NCBI GenBank assembly: GCA_013400115.1
Contig: VXBP01001149.1
Location: forward strand, 186,001-250,000
DNA: 64,000 nucleotides
Reading direction: 5' to 3'
Source of the DNA: Rhinopomastus cyanomelas
Lineage: Eukaryota; Chordata; Aves; Bucerotiformes; Rhinopomastidae
Part shown: piece by piece, positions 11,761 to 23,379 of the stretch
How the letters are laid out: the number at the start of each line of letters is the position of its first letter
How positions within the stretch are numbered: the first letter of the stretch is position 1
The notes under the pieces: generated by a model
What the model was told of the DNA's origin: nothing
Database searches by the model: none
Seen by the model: only the letters and a program-made list of their open reading frames with translations
Translations under genes and position numbers: made by a program

Positions 11761-12335
11761 TTCATTTATCTTTAAGTGGTCATGGCTACGAGCTCCTGGC
11801 CTTTCTTCCTTAGAAATAGGGTAGTTATTAAATTTTTGACTTCTCAGATGAAGCTGAAACGAGCTCAGTGCTGTTCGTAAGGAGCTTTACCCATCTGGGG
11901 TTCAGAGGCGTGCTGGTGGCATTGGGGCAGGAGGAAGACTCCTGACACTTTAATTCTGAGCCACTCACAGGTTGGTAGGGTGATTTAACAGCAACTGCTG
12001 TAACGCTGCTCTTCCTGTGTTGCTTCCTTTCTCCTAGAGGGAATTTCTTTAAGGAGCAGATAGTCTGTGTGGGACTTCTGCAGCTCTTAAGCACATGAAT
12101 TTAGAACATTTTGGGGGTTCCTGCTGCTGCAGGACAAGGGACTGCTTTTGGTTTTGAAAGGCTAGTGCAAAAGCTTCTCTTCATCAGAGTCGACCAGCTT
12201 TGTTTAAAACTGTGCTGGCTCATTGCTCCAGTCAGCCTGTTGTCTCTGACTCATGAGTATTTTTCCCTCTCTTTATATTGGGTAAGAAGCAGTAAAGTCT
12301 CTCAAAATTGAGCATTAAAAAAATTATCAAAATTG
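11761..12335. other. Intergenic DNA between two CR1 copies
   Basis: No gene or repeat is recognised. An 88-codon minus-strand frame (11828-12094) shows no domain. Confidence 0.5.
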
Positions 12336-12887
12336 CCACACTTTGAGTACCGTGTCCAGTTTTGGACACATCAGTGCAAGGGAGACACCAGGGTGCTGGA
12401 GCGAGTGCAGAGGAAGGCAATGAAGCAGGTGAAGGGCCTGGAGAATAAATCTGATGAGGAGACATGAAGAGAGTTGGGGCTGTTTCGTTTGAGGAAGAGG
12501 AGGCTTAGGGGGGACCTCATTGCTCTCTACAACTATCTGAAAGGACACTGTGGAGATGTTGGTGCTGGTCTTTTCTCACAGGTAGTTAGTGACAGACCCA
12601 GAGGGCTCAATGTCATCTAGTGACAGGACAAGGGGCAATGGGTGTGAGCTGGAACGTAGGAGGTTCCATATAAATATGAGAAGAAACTTCTTCCCAATGA
12701 GGGTGACAGGGCACTGGAACAGGCTGCCCAGGGAAGTTGTGAAGTCTCCTTCTCTGGAAACATTTAAAACCCACCTGGATGTGTTCCTGTGTGACTTGGT
12801 CTAGGCGATCCTGCTGTGTCAGGGAGATTGGACTAGATGATCTTTCAAGGTCCTTTTCAATCCCTAATGTTCTGTGATTCTGTGATA
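12336..12887 (+). repeat. CR1 LINE, 5'-truncated, about 550 bp
   Basis: The copy starts within the C-terminal part of ORF2 (first residues PHFEYRVQFW, the conserved end block of the CR1 reverse-transcriptase protein). It runs through 'gtgctggagcgagtgcagag' to a complete 3' UTR ending 'tccctaatgttctgtgattc'. A 72-codon open stretch (12589-12804) keeps the RRFHINMRRNFFP and GHWNRLPREVV motifs found near the ORF2 C-terminus. Upstream, stops and a small insertion with local repetition ('tagttagtgacag ... tagtgacagg', about 12583-12628) break the frame. It is among the best-preserved copies here, and its orientation is opposite to most neighbouring copies. Confidence 0.95.
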
Positions 12888-14167
12888 CCCCTCAAACGTG
12901 TCTTGTGCCCAGTCAAAGTTACCAACAGGGCTGTACAAATCTGGTGCCCACTCAAATTTGTAGCTGCACACACAATAGGGTAGAAAAAGTTCATAAAGTG
13001 GATTTCTTTTCTTTCTTAGCAATTAATCAATGTAGTAATACGTTTCTTTCAGAAAGGCAGAGGCACCTGACCATCAGTCTAATTTGCTGTGGGTACTGTG
13101 TTGCATTTGGATCTTCAGCCTTGAGTTACGGTAAACCAAAGACAGAGTCCTTTTCTTTTCATCCTGCCTGCAGATCTGTTTTGTTGTCTTTATAGAGCTG
13201 ACAGCAAGCATGAAGTGTTACTCTTCAGGTCCTGTGTGTACCTGGATGAAAGGAGGCCTGCCTCTCCAGCCCTTAGCACTTTGCTTTCAGCAATCCCAAA
13301 TAAACCTCTAGTGTAATAAATAATTTCAAAATCTCTCCTTTGTCTTTGCCTCAAAGGAAAATTCACGAACAATACCCAGATATGTTTCTTACGCTTGCTC
13401 AATAATTTTCCTGACCAATGAACAACTACTTTTCAGGGCCAAATGGATTAAATACTCTTTGGTCTTTTTCTACTGTGGGTCTAACTGACATAGTTTCTTA
13501 CTTTACAGCAACCGATTGACGTCTATCTAGGTTTAACAGGAATGGGCTGGCTGTAATTATAAAAACTAACAGTAGAAACAATAAGCTTGTTTATCAGCAC
13601 TGAAGACTGAAAGCCATTCACTGTTTTCCATGGTATTTAGCCTTTACCACGTCAAGCACTACTGATTTTGAATAGGGCAAACAATTTTCACTTGCACAGT
13701 AGGCACTCTGAGCTCCAATATCTGTCTCTGCTGCAATTAACATTAAAATAATAATGTGTAATGCATTCAGGACAGAAGGAAGATATAGAGTAGATTTTCA
13801 GAAGGATATATCTGTTGTGGAGATGAATTATTTACATAGCTTAACTGTAGATGTGGGTAATAACTTGGTCATCAAATACTATCTCACCCAATCCTTCTGC
13901 CCTCCACCAAAATGATAAAACCCCTGAAATTAAATTACTATTTTTAAATTCTAGAGCATTGGTTTATTTGCATTGACACCAATATTTAAATATGAGGAAT
14001 GCAAAAAACTGAGCTTTTCTGCACAATTTGATCTAATCATGTGTCCAACACACAAATCTGTCTGCCTAATGACAGGTACTGAGCTGTGTACATCAATTCT
14101 ATCCACAAAAAACCTTGAGTCTACATGGATACATGTTCAAACTTGGAGTCTACATGCATACATTCAG
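12888..14167. other. Intergenic DNA, no gene recognised
   Basis: This is AT-rich unique sequence lying between two CR1 copies. Short frames (12905-13195 plus, 13190-13402 minus) carry no domain. I see no RNA gene. Confidence 0.5.
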
Positions 14168-14605
14168 TCATAGAATCATAGAATCACAGAATCATTACAG
14201 ATTGGAAGGGACCTCAAAAGATCATCCAGTCCAATCCCCCTGACACAGCAGGATCACATAGACCAAGTCACACAGGAACACATCCAGGCGGGCCTTGAAC
14301 ATCTCCAATGAAGGAGACTCCACAACCACCCTGGGCAACCTGTTCCAGTGCTCTGTCACCCCCACTGTGAAGAAGTTCCTTCTCAGGTTGATGTGGAACC
14401 TTCTATGTTCCAGCTTATACCCATTGCCTCTCATCCTATCACTACATGACACTGAGAATAGCCTAGCTCCATCCTCCTGACACCCACCCCTCAAATATTT
14501 GTAGACATTAATGAGGTCACCCCTCAGTCTCCTCTTTTCCAAGCTAAAGAGACACAGCTCCCTCAGCCATAAATCATAACATCTGCCCTTCATGCTCCTG
14601 TGATT
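14168..14605 (-). repeat. CR1 LINE, 5'-truncated, about 440 bp
   Basis: The tail at 14168 has three octamer-like units (tcatagaatcatagaatcac). The 3' UTR and the last part of ORF2 follow on the minus strand. An open stretch within 14647-14222 translates to a CR1 ORF2 C-terminus with RRFHINLRRNFF and EHWNRLPRVVVESPSLE. It lacks the catalytic reverse-transcriptase part, so it is a dead 5'-truncated insertion. It closely resembles 12336-12887 and 27861-28495 in wording, suggesting related subfamilies. The left (5') boundary of the element, near 14605, is approximate. Confidence 0.95.
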
Positions 14606-17600
14606 ATCTTCTAATATGTTCGGTGGCTGTTTGGAAGATGTAATCACAAATGTTAATCAGGAACAAACCAAGAAAGTTCAACTATTTTTAAATACGGTGA
14701 TTATTTCCCTATCAGCTCTAATATTCTAGTACTACATCTGGGGCTATAAGATTTTCACCAGTTAAGAATCCTCATTTTCTGGATTGAATTTACAATTCTT
14801 AAATCCCTTACAAACTTAGGTAAAACACAGCTTTTCATACCATAGCTGGTCAATGTATCTGTGCCAAGTGATTCTGGTTACAGCTCATGTGCATTATTTT
14901 TCATGTATACATTAGTTCACGTTAATTTAAATACAACAACAGAAATACAGACTGAGAGACAATATGATCTAGGTTATTGAGAAATGTCTCTAACCACACA
15001 CACACACACAAAGAGAAGTATGAGCTTATAGGGCTGGAATATGAAATGATAAATTGTGAAATCCTAAATGCAATGTATTTGTCGTGTCATTTGGTTTTGT
15101 GGTAATCCAGGCCTGTGCTTCATCTTCACATTCATATTCTTGTTCTGTGTTTGGCATGTGCAGCTGTTCATGTGCAATCTCACTTATGTGCTTCCATTAT
15201 TTTGACCTATTTAACATGTGTGATGAGGGAAAAGTGTGCAGGATGCTTTTATGTGTGCATTTGAGCTGTGTGATTTTGGGTGCATGTGAGCGGCTGCATG
15301 CCTGTGTGTGATGGCTGGGGACAGCTTTTATGTGCTGAGTGCAGAGACAATGCATGCAGGCATGTACTTTAACATTAAGAACATCTACCGTAAGGTTTAT
15401 TGTTCTTGGGCATGTTATGTTTAGAATGGGCTTGCCTGGCATTAATTTTCTGCAGCTAATTCCCTCCAGTGTCTTATTCAAATTCATGTCAGTTGCTGTG
15501 CATTTGGAGCTGAGGGCCTCTCTTACATAATAATGCACAGCACTGGCCCACAACATGTCTTCATGATGCTGATTGTCCTTAGGTGCATCTGAAATACACA
15601 TGGTGCCGTGACTGCCCAGAGCCAGCTTTCCCCAGACCCACAGGAAGCAGCAGCCTGGATTTATTCTTCACATCCTCGTTTGTATTTTTATTCTGAGAGT
15701 GGGAGGTTGTGGGGACAAGGGAGGTTCTAATGGTAAAATGAAGACACACAGCACTGGATGCAAGCAGAGAACATAACGCTGCACTGAGCACCGCGGCTCT
15801 GCAAATCTCTCTGCTCAGCTCACTACTCACAGGACCCTGCTCTCTCCCTGGGTGGGAGGCCGTGATGAATCTGCAGCACTGCAGACCTGGTTTTAAATGA
15901 AGGCTTAAATTTTGCTTGCATTCTGTTTCAGCTGTGTTCATACTAAACAAGACCATAAAAGCAAGAAGAACAGATGCGATCACATTGATATTTAGATCTT
16001 TATATCACCCCTCTGGCAGCTAAACCAGTACTGAAACTTTTTTCTGTTGGTTCCCAAAGCTGACCTCGGTGGACCGTTCTGCCACAGCACACCTGTACTG
16101 GGTGCTTTTTAAAAACTATTTTAATTTAGATCTCTTTTTCTGTGAGAGAGAGGTGTTCTTCTTTTCAGAATGATGGATTTAGCAAAATGGGTGGGTTTTC
16201 TGCCAGTACTACCTGAACTTTACACAGTTACCTGTCTTAAATTTCAGCAGCTGTTTCCTTGCCTGAAGTGTATTTAATGATCTATTCTTTGCACATTGCT
16301 TCTTTCTTAGTAATTGGGGATGTGTTCAATAGCACAGTTTTAAATGCAATCTGTCAGACAACAGTTGTTTCCTATAAATCATCTTAGCTGAAATAATAGA
16401 AATACTTAAAATTGTGAATGCCAACTGTTCCCTTAACAGCCAAAAGCTAAATATCTTCTGTGCCTGTCCATTTTAGTTAAATAAAATGAAAGTATTGTGA
16501 TGATTAGATACTTTGGAGCACCTGACAGAAATGCTGCTCTATTGCAGAACATAATGAGACATTTTATTTTCCAGGAATTGCACAAATTAAAAGGAAACAT
16601 AAGTCACCCAGGTGTGCTACATGAATCTGGCCATGGAACACAATGCTTGATGGCAGCTGGAGCAGAGCTGCTCACTTAGAGTCAACAATTTTTTTAAAAA
16701 TTCCTGTCATTTTTAGCTGTGCTTCCATTTATTCAAAAAAAGGGGGGGAAAGGGGAAGTTTGGTTTTCTAAAATGACAACTGTGGGATTCTATGCACTTC
16801 AGTGAAAAGCCACTTGAATTCAAGAATTTAATAGTATTGTGGGTTACTTTACTAAGACGAAAGGCCCAAATTGAGATCTTGCTGATTCAAAGGCTAGAGA
16901 TTTTTTTTTTGCCTGGGATTTGGAAATAGGAAACTACTAATTTTGAGGTAAATAATTAAAACTAGCTGCATACTAATATTTTGTCTAGGGTTTTGCAGCA
17001 AAATCATCCAGAGATTGTGGAGTCTTTGTGTTTCTCATGGTAGCTTTTTATGTGCCCCAGTAGCTGGTCGTGGTTTTTAGAAATGTCATGGATGCTAGAG
17101 ATTTGGCTTAATCCCAGTTTGAAGTGTTCTACCTAATCAGAGGCTGAATAGGTATTGTGCTTCCTACCTTACTAAATGCTTGCTGAGATTATCCTCTCTC
17201 ACTTGCTACGCTTATTATCACTGTATCCCCAAAGAACCATCCTTTCTGATGTGGTGCTTTCAGGAGTATTATTTCATCATTGAAAAGATGGAATCCAAAT
17301 GAAAAGGCACTTGCTACGAAAATGACATTTCATCTCAGGAAGATAAAAGAAGCTGCCTGTGGCTAGGTCTGGATTGTGCTACTTTTCTTGCACTTCCCTA
17401 TTGATTTTTGAGCTTCAGGCTTTCTCTTGGCCTAAAATGGGGGATAATGTGAATTCAGAGAGATTGAAACCATGGAAAGAACAGAGAGAGTGTGAGATGG
17501 AGTTAAAGATCAGTTTTGGGGTAAAAGATGATGTCTAGAGAGAATGAGGTGTTAGGGAGAAGGGAAAAAGCAGGGTGAAGGGTCAAATAGAAGGAAAGAA

Positions 17601-17820
17601 TGCAAAGTCAAGCTTTGAATGACTTGCTCATGTTGTAGTCACACATGATACATACGTGTCCTATCCCACTGATGCAGTGCCACGAGTAATCTGTCTTCTT
17701 GGCAATTTGTGATAATAACAAAGTTTGGACTCAGTGTGTCCAGGATTCCAACAAAACTGGTTTGGCCTCTGTCCTCCTGCAGTTGTTCTTATCAGGCATT
17801 CGCTGTCCATAGACTGCAAA
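14606..17820. other. Intergenic DNA with simple repeats, no gene recognised
   Basis: This includes a (CA)8 run, a TG-rich stretch with many GTGTG/GCATG steps (about 15100-15370), a G-run pair near 16741-16757 and a purine-rich stretch (about 17440-17600). Two 134-codon minus frames (15197-15601, 15579-15983) are open but show no domain or signal I recognise. Confidence 0.5.
14995..15010 (+). repeat. (CA)8 microsatellite
   Basis: Eight uninterrupted CA units are present. This is a short simple repeat, likely length-variable. Confidence 0.9.
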
Positions 17821-17958
17821 GAGCTCTCGCTTCTGGCACCAAGCGCCCGAGCACCGTGCAAGCGGTGAGTGCAACCTGCTCCGGGGACAGCAGCAGGTGG
17901 GGAGTTTGACTGGGGCAGTCCATCTGTCAAGGCGTAACGCGGGTGTCCCAGGGTCAGC
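17821..17958 (+). pseudogene. Fragment of 28S rRNA (start of domain V)
   Basis: Several blocks match vertebrate 28S rRNA in the right order and spacing: CTCTCGCTTCTGGC at 17825-17838, CCAAGCGCCCG at 17839-17849, GCTCCGGGGACAG at 17878-17890, AGGTGGGGAGTTTGACTGG at 17895-17913, CTGTCAA at 17924-17930, GTAACGC at 17934-17940 and GGTGTCC at 17942-17948. The TTTGACTGGGGCAG run corresponds to the peptidyl-tRNA-binding P-loop hairpin at the start of domain V, with GGGGCGG altered to GGGGCAG. Only about 140 nt of a roughly 4 kb molecule is present and differences are scattered, so this is a nuclear fragment and not a working rRNA gene. It may be an RNA-mediated insertion or a DNA scrap from rDNA. 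The comparison is from memory, so percent identity is not given. Confidence 0.82.
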
Positions 17959-18089
17959 CATCCACACGCAACGTCATTCTTTCATAATGGGGAATTTCCG
18001 AATGAGTAAAGCAAGGACTCGCATCGCGGTATGCCAAATAGTGGGCATCGGTGTGCTTGGTGTGCCGGGTCGGCTAGTCGGTGCGTGAA
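17959..18089. other. CpG-rich block of unknown origin next to the 28S fragment
   Basis: About a dozen CpGs lie in 130 bp, against a CpG-poor background. It follows the 28S fragment without an obvious boundary. It is not collinear with the next part of 28S as I remember it, although 'gcaaggactcgc' (18011-18022) and 'cgtgaaattgtgg' (18084-18096) faintly recall 28S 'gcaaaagctcgc' and 'cgtgaaagcgtgg' farther along. It could be strongly altered rDNA, another GC-rich insertion, or a small regulatory CpG cluster. Confidence 0.4.
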
Positions 18090-19794
18090 ATTGTGGAGCA
18101 GGACCAAGGATGTTCAACATTTGAGCCTTGACAAACCTACAGTTGTAGTAAAAATATGGCTTTTACAGAGAAATTACACCACAACATTCAACATCATTTA
18201 ACCCATTGGCTTACTCATGGCAGGTTAGCACAAAGAGGAGGTTACACAGGTGTCATTACACAGGTATCTTAAGGTGTCATTACATCAGAACCTGTGCCAA
18301 CTCCAGGAAGGATTATGTTCTGGGAGAAACTGGAGGCAGTATAAAGGCCTGAGCTCTGTCAGTCTGATACTCAGAAGCTGCTGCTTCTGGACCTCTCCTT
18401 TTGCCTCAATAGTTGTCTCTAAAATAGTACAAATTAGAGTCATTTTAGAGATACCTCAGGTGCTTTTCAGATCTATAGCCCCTGAACTAGGGAGCTGCCA
18501 CCATTTTTCCTGTCTGATGATCCAAATCAGCATTAAAAATATTTAAGTCAGACTTCCTGAACAGAAAGCATAACCACATCGGAATAATTTAAAGCAACAG
18601 TGTCTTAAAAACAATCATTCAAAAACATTGTTATAAATTTTTTTTTTAATTTTATCTTTATTATTTGTTACAAAGCAGTTCTAATCTGAGTGGGGTCCTG
18701 ACTGGATTTCATTATATAAAATATGAGATTAAGCGAAGCCCTTACACAAAGAGTTTGGAATGGAACTTTACAGTGCCAAAACAGATAAAGAAGACAGGCA
18801 TGAGGATTAATGGGGATCTCACTGATTTTGATCAGTAGTGCACTGAGATCTTATCTTACACACCTACTCAAGTGCTCAGAAAAGAAAGAAGAAAGATTTG
18901 AAGAGCTAAGTTGAAAGGGTGGCCTGAGAATGCAGTGTTTACTAAGTGAGTAGGACAGCATTTGCATGACAACCATATTTTTTCTCATTGTAAACCTGCT
19001 CAAACTTACCAATCAAACTCTGTTCTGAATTGTTATAGCAGTTCCTGGTGTGGTTGTGGCTCATGCAAATCCTCTCTGACAATTCCCAAGCACAGGAGTC
19101 AAGCCAGGCCAGGAGCTAGTACCAGTAGATACTGTGGAGAAGTCCATGGTGTTTTGGAAGCTGAGCTGAACAACATGGACTTTAATCCATGTGTCTGGTC
19201 CTGGGAGCAGTGAGTTGTTACTCAATAAATACACACAGTTTGTATCTTCATAACTGCTCACATTGGCTCCAGTCACACTTGGAAGTGGATCAGTATTCTC
19301 TGTACTAGTTCTCAGGGTGTTATAGCTCATTGTTTGTGAAATGTTGATTTGAGGGACAGGCATTGTAACACATTGAAAGGCTGAAAAAGGGACAGAATTT
19401 ATTCTCCAGTCTCTTTTCAGTGTAAGTTCTCACTTTGTCTTATTATTTCATTCCCTTAAAATTTCTTTCCCTTACAACTGACTGGGGAGCAAAGGTAAAA
19501 ATTATCTCAAATTGAAGATCTAGGTGTTTTTCTGTTCTCCCTGGGTCATTCAGTTGATGACTCTCACATGTAAAACATGAGAATGTGCTGGGGAGCACAG
19601 ACTTTCTGATGTTACTCTTTTCTAATTTTCACCAGTTCTCTTTCACTTACTTCAATGCCTTAGTCAGTTCACTATAGTCAGTCTTTACTTGCTTGTTCCC
19701 ATGGCCACACCGTTCTAACTCTTTTTCATGTTTGCTGGCTTGTTCCAACAGAGGCTTCAGAAAATAAATTGCAGAGTTACTCTTTCGTGAACTG
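18090..19794. other. Intergenic DNA, no gene recognised
   Basis: This includes a short local repetition of 'ggtgtcattacac/t' (about 18250-18283) and a T-rich run near 18639. Frames of 83-100 codons (18962-19213 plus, 19061-19363 minus) overlap on both strands with no domain. Confidence 0.5.
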
Positions 19795-19866
19795 GGGTGA
19801 GTTGCTCAGGGGTTAGAATATTTCTTGCAAGATAAGAGTTGTGAATTCAAAGTGCCTTTGAAGTGC
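19795..19866 (+). repeat. Degenerate tRNA-like sequence (tRNA-Cys-like or SINE head)
   Basis: The stretch reads as a decayed tRNA. TTGCTCAGGGGTTAGAA resembles an A box and D-arm. TTGCAAG lies in the anticodon-loop position with GCA (Cys) readable. GTGAATTCAAAG resembles a B box and T-arm. It resembles tRNA-Cys(GCA) and also the head of turtle-type tRNA/CR1 SINEs. Stems are poorly paired and no CR1 tail follows within 100 bp. It is therefore either an old tRNA pseudogene or the head of a lost SINE. Confidence 0.4.
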
Positions 19867-20044
19867 TACAGCCAATTCCTAGGTGTTGTTTTTTTCCAAA
19901 AGCATGGACATTCCCATGATCTCCAGAAACTAGCTGCACGCAAAGTTTATCTACCGGGTCCCGCACTGGTAATTTCATGTATGATATAGGCTTAAGGCTC
20001 TTCAGGCACATGGTGTTTTGAATTACATAACAGTAGATTTGGAT

Positions 20045-20690
20045 CAGAAAGGAATCACCTAGTCCATTTCGCAGGGCTCAGGGCCTTGTACAGGTGAATT
20101 CTTTGGATCTCAAAGTATGGAGATCCCACTACTTTTCAAGGATCCCCTTCCAGTACTTCATTACCTTTACTGAAATGTCCCTTTCTGAAACACGTGATCA
20201 CTCACTGTGTTTTGCCCTTATACTGTGCATCTCTGAGAAATGCGGCTGCTTCTACCAGTTTGGCACCATTATTAAGTTGCTAAGGGTCGTTTTCTTCACA
20301 TCACTTGGGTTGTTGATACAGGTGTCAGACACATTACCCTAGTCCTGACTCAAGGAACACAATTCATAACTGACCACCGACAGTACTTCAAACTATTTAT
20401 GGCAGCCCTTCAAGCCCATCAGTCTAGCAGTTTTTCCTATCAACCTCATGTCCATCCATCCAGTTCACATTTCCTCAGCTATGACAACATCGTGGAAGAG
20501 GATGTCAAAAGCCTTACTGAAATCAGTGTGAATGGTCCTCACTCTTCTCCTGTTATCTACAGGCTTTAACTGCAGATGGCAACCAAGTTGGACAAAGCAC
20601 AATTTTCCTTTGGTAATTGTGTCCAAACTATTTCCAACCACTTGTTGTGCTTCATACACCAGGGAATGGCTTCTACATCCTAGTAGTTGC
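20045..20690 (-). repeat. Ancient CR1-type LINE fragment, ORF2 part
   Basis: Strongly diverged minus-strand CR1. The clearest part is 20370-20670, where the plus strand has 'gtccatccatccagttcaca', 'tttcctcagc' and 'gtcaaaagccttactgaaat'. Read on the minus strand this gives DFSKAFD followed by a diverged 'ILFHDVVIAEEM'. DFSKAFD is the conserved reverse-transcriptase motif A region of CR1 ORF2, including its catalytic aspartate. The part at 20045-20370 is weaker and resembles the ORF2 C-terminus and 3' UTR, but no octamer tail survives. It is much older than the other copies. Confidence 0.72.
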
Positions 20691-23379
20691 CATGTCCTAT
20701 ACTGCATCCATCTTCTTTAAAAAATGAAACCTGGGAAGCAACAGTAACTTCCTCCCAGACTCTGAGGCGGTGATCTTAATGTGAAAATATTGTTCACATG
20801 TAATTAAATTTGCACATAGCGAGGGGAATAACAATGCTGGGTGCCTCTTCGCAAACTGGATTATGTTGTGGCAATGCACGGAACATACAGTACAAAAGGG
20901 TTAAGAAGCTGACTTTGTGCTGTTTCTCATTAGGGTGAGTCCAGCATTGGTATTTCGTGCTGAAACGATATAGGATGCCATATGTGCGCTGCCACATATG
21001 TAATTGTTGGGTAGGACTGGTTATATTGTGGAGTTGGCATAAAAATTCCTAACAATCTTTCCTGCCCATAGTAGTTTTCCAGAAGACAGAACATACTGCT
21101 GCCCATGCACGTTAAATCTTTCGATGAGCTAACACGAAATACTTCTGCTGTTCTAATTTCCTCTTATGTGTACTTTTTCCTGGCTCGGAGTCAGTGACCT
21201 AATTCTTTTCTCTCCAAGATTTTTTTCTAAGCTATTCTTGTTGGACTCTTCCTCATGTTGGAAATTGTGCCTCTTACTTCCACTTTGTATTAACACTCCG
21301 GGATACTTGTACTGACTGCCCTGTTCCTCCTCTGTCCCTCAGGCCTAAGGGTGGGTATAGATAATGCAGAAATGAGAACACACAGATTACTTTCCCAACA
21401 TCACATCTCCCACAAACGGTGACCAAAACCTTCTCCAAGAGTGATGTAAAGTTGTTCTTGCCAGCTCAGATGAAAATACTCTTATAGAGTTAACACTGGA
21501 AAGAACCTAATTAAAAATAAGTATCTAGAAGAAAGAGAGTTTGCTCTCTGGTGTGTTGGCCAGAGAGAGAAACCAGTCAGTGTCTGTCTGTGTGTTTACT
21601 CACCTTTTACAAGTACATAGAGGCTTGCGCAAACCCCTTTTTGGTGAGCTGTGTATGGTGCTAGATTTAAGGAAACAAAATATACAAACAAAAGGCTCCT
21701 TAGTTTTCATGATTGTGAAATCCTCAAACTAGTGCATGCACGTTTCCCAGCCTAGACTCGCGGCATGCTTAGGCCAGTTCAAAGACAAGTAGAGAGCAGA
21801 CCCAGCAGTTTCTCTGCCTTTGATTTTGATTCAAATTCATTTTTTTTCATTCCAGCACATACAGGAGGTTGACAAAAGGCTACTCTTGCTTTTTTGTTTC
21901 TCTTTTAGACCTCTAGTTCTTTTTTGTTTTGTGTTTCCCATCACTTACTACATGGTAGTTCCTTGGGGCTACCTTAATAAATATCTGCTTTCAGACTCAG
22001 ACATTTTATTGTAAGGAGATTTTGTGCATTTGCAAAATAATCTCCATAGCACCACTCACGGGCTTAGTGTATTAACCATCACACAGACAGCTTTGAACAA
22101 TCTTCATGTCTTGAAAGGAATTGGTATGAGCATTGTAATCACTGTTTATCTGGGGGAGAGACGGGATCATTCAATTCAAGAAAGAAAACCACACAAAACT
22201 ATAAGCAAACATTTGGACTCTTAGCTTAAGAAAAAATTTCATCTTTTCCATAACGTAGGCAAAGATGTAAAATTAACTGTAAATTATACAGAAATGAAGG
22301 CCTGTAACTTCAGTTGCAATTTATATGGAAAATGCTTGTTGCCCTGTGTTTGCTTGATCTATGACTTGTCTCTATGTAGTTCTTTTAGCTGCAGAAGCCT
22401 GTATACTTGGGGCCTGTGACAGACTGACTTCTCCAGTAAAAGGCCAGCTTTTCCACATTCCTACAGACATAAAAGAGTAAATGTGCTGCCTGTCACAACA
22501 GCTTTACCACCTCTAAGTCTCAAGCCTTCCTGTAAGTCTAACCAATACTGCAAGGCTCTGCATCTTTATTCAGCCTTCCTCATGACTCTTGTCACTGCAC
22601 TCTTAGGCAGTGCACTCTCTCTGACATACTAGTGTGTATCTGTGTGTATTTTAAAGAGGAGCAGAGACTCCCTGGTTTGTCACCAAGACAGATCTGAAGT
22701 ACTCCTGTTACTTGTATTTTGTGACATTTTTTAAGAAGGGAGTTCCTGTCTCCTAGATATTTTCTTCATAGCACTCTACCATTCCTTTTATTGGTGGCAT
22801 TACAAAAAAATTGGAGAAAAGGTATTTTTCATGAAAGATAAAATCCAGGAACACATGCAGCTTTCTGGTTTTGCTTTGCTTCTGAATGATGAGATGACTC
22901 AGAGCATGTATACAAAGGCAGCTCACATTACCTGCAGAACAAAAAGTGACTTAAGCTGCTGGCTTGTGAAAAGGAAAAAGAAAGTCTTGAGCATAAAGGG
23001 ATTCACTCACAAAAAATGGTTGTTTTGTTGGATATTATTTTTTTTCCTTTAAGTTGAACTCTTGAAAAAGTGTAATTTCACTTCAAGACATTTTGGTTCA
23101 TATCAAAATGTTAATTTTATTAAGCAATAAGACCAGACAAGGCTTGAATTATTGTGCAATAATTTATACTTAGGTGCTTTTTCAGGCATGAGTCTGAAGC
23201 CTGAAGGCTAAGTGTTATCAAGTTCCAGATTGTTTCACATAAATCAAAACAGACAAACAAAAAACCCCCCAAACCCCCAATTAGAGGCCAGAAACGAAGC
23301 ATTTTTTTGGCTACAAGTGTCTGTGTTTTGCAGAGACCACTACCTGAAAGCTCAGATACCTTCCTCCCTTGAGACATGT
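20691..23379. other. Intergenic DNA, no gene recognised
   Basis: AT-rich unique sequence with an 8 bp inverted repeat around a 6 nt loop (20979-20986 and 20993-21000) and C-runs near 23264-23278. Frames are below 90 codons and without domains. Confidence 0.5.

Noticed and set aside
17821..17958. Active rRNA gene or rDNA array
   Set aside because: Only about 140 nt of 28S is present, with substitutions and no neighbouring 18S, 5.8S or spacer sequence.
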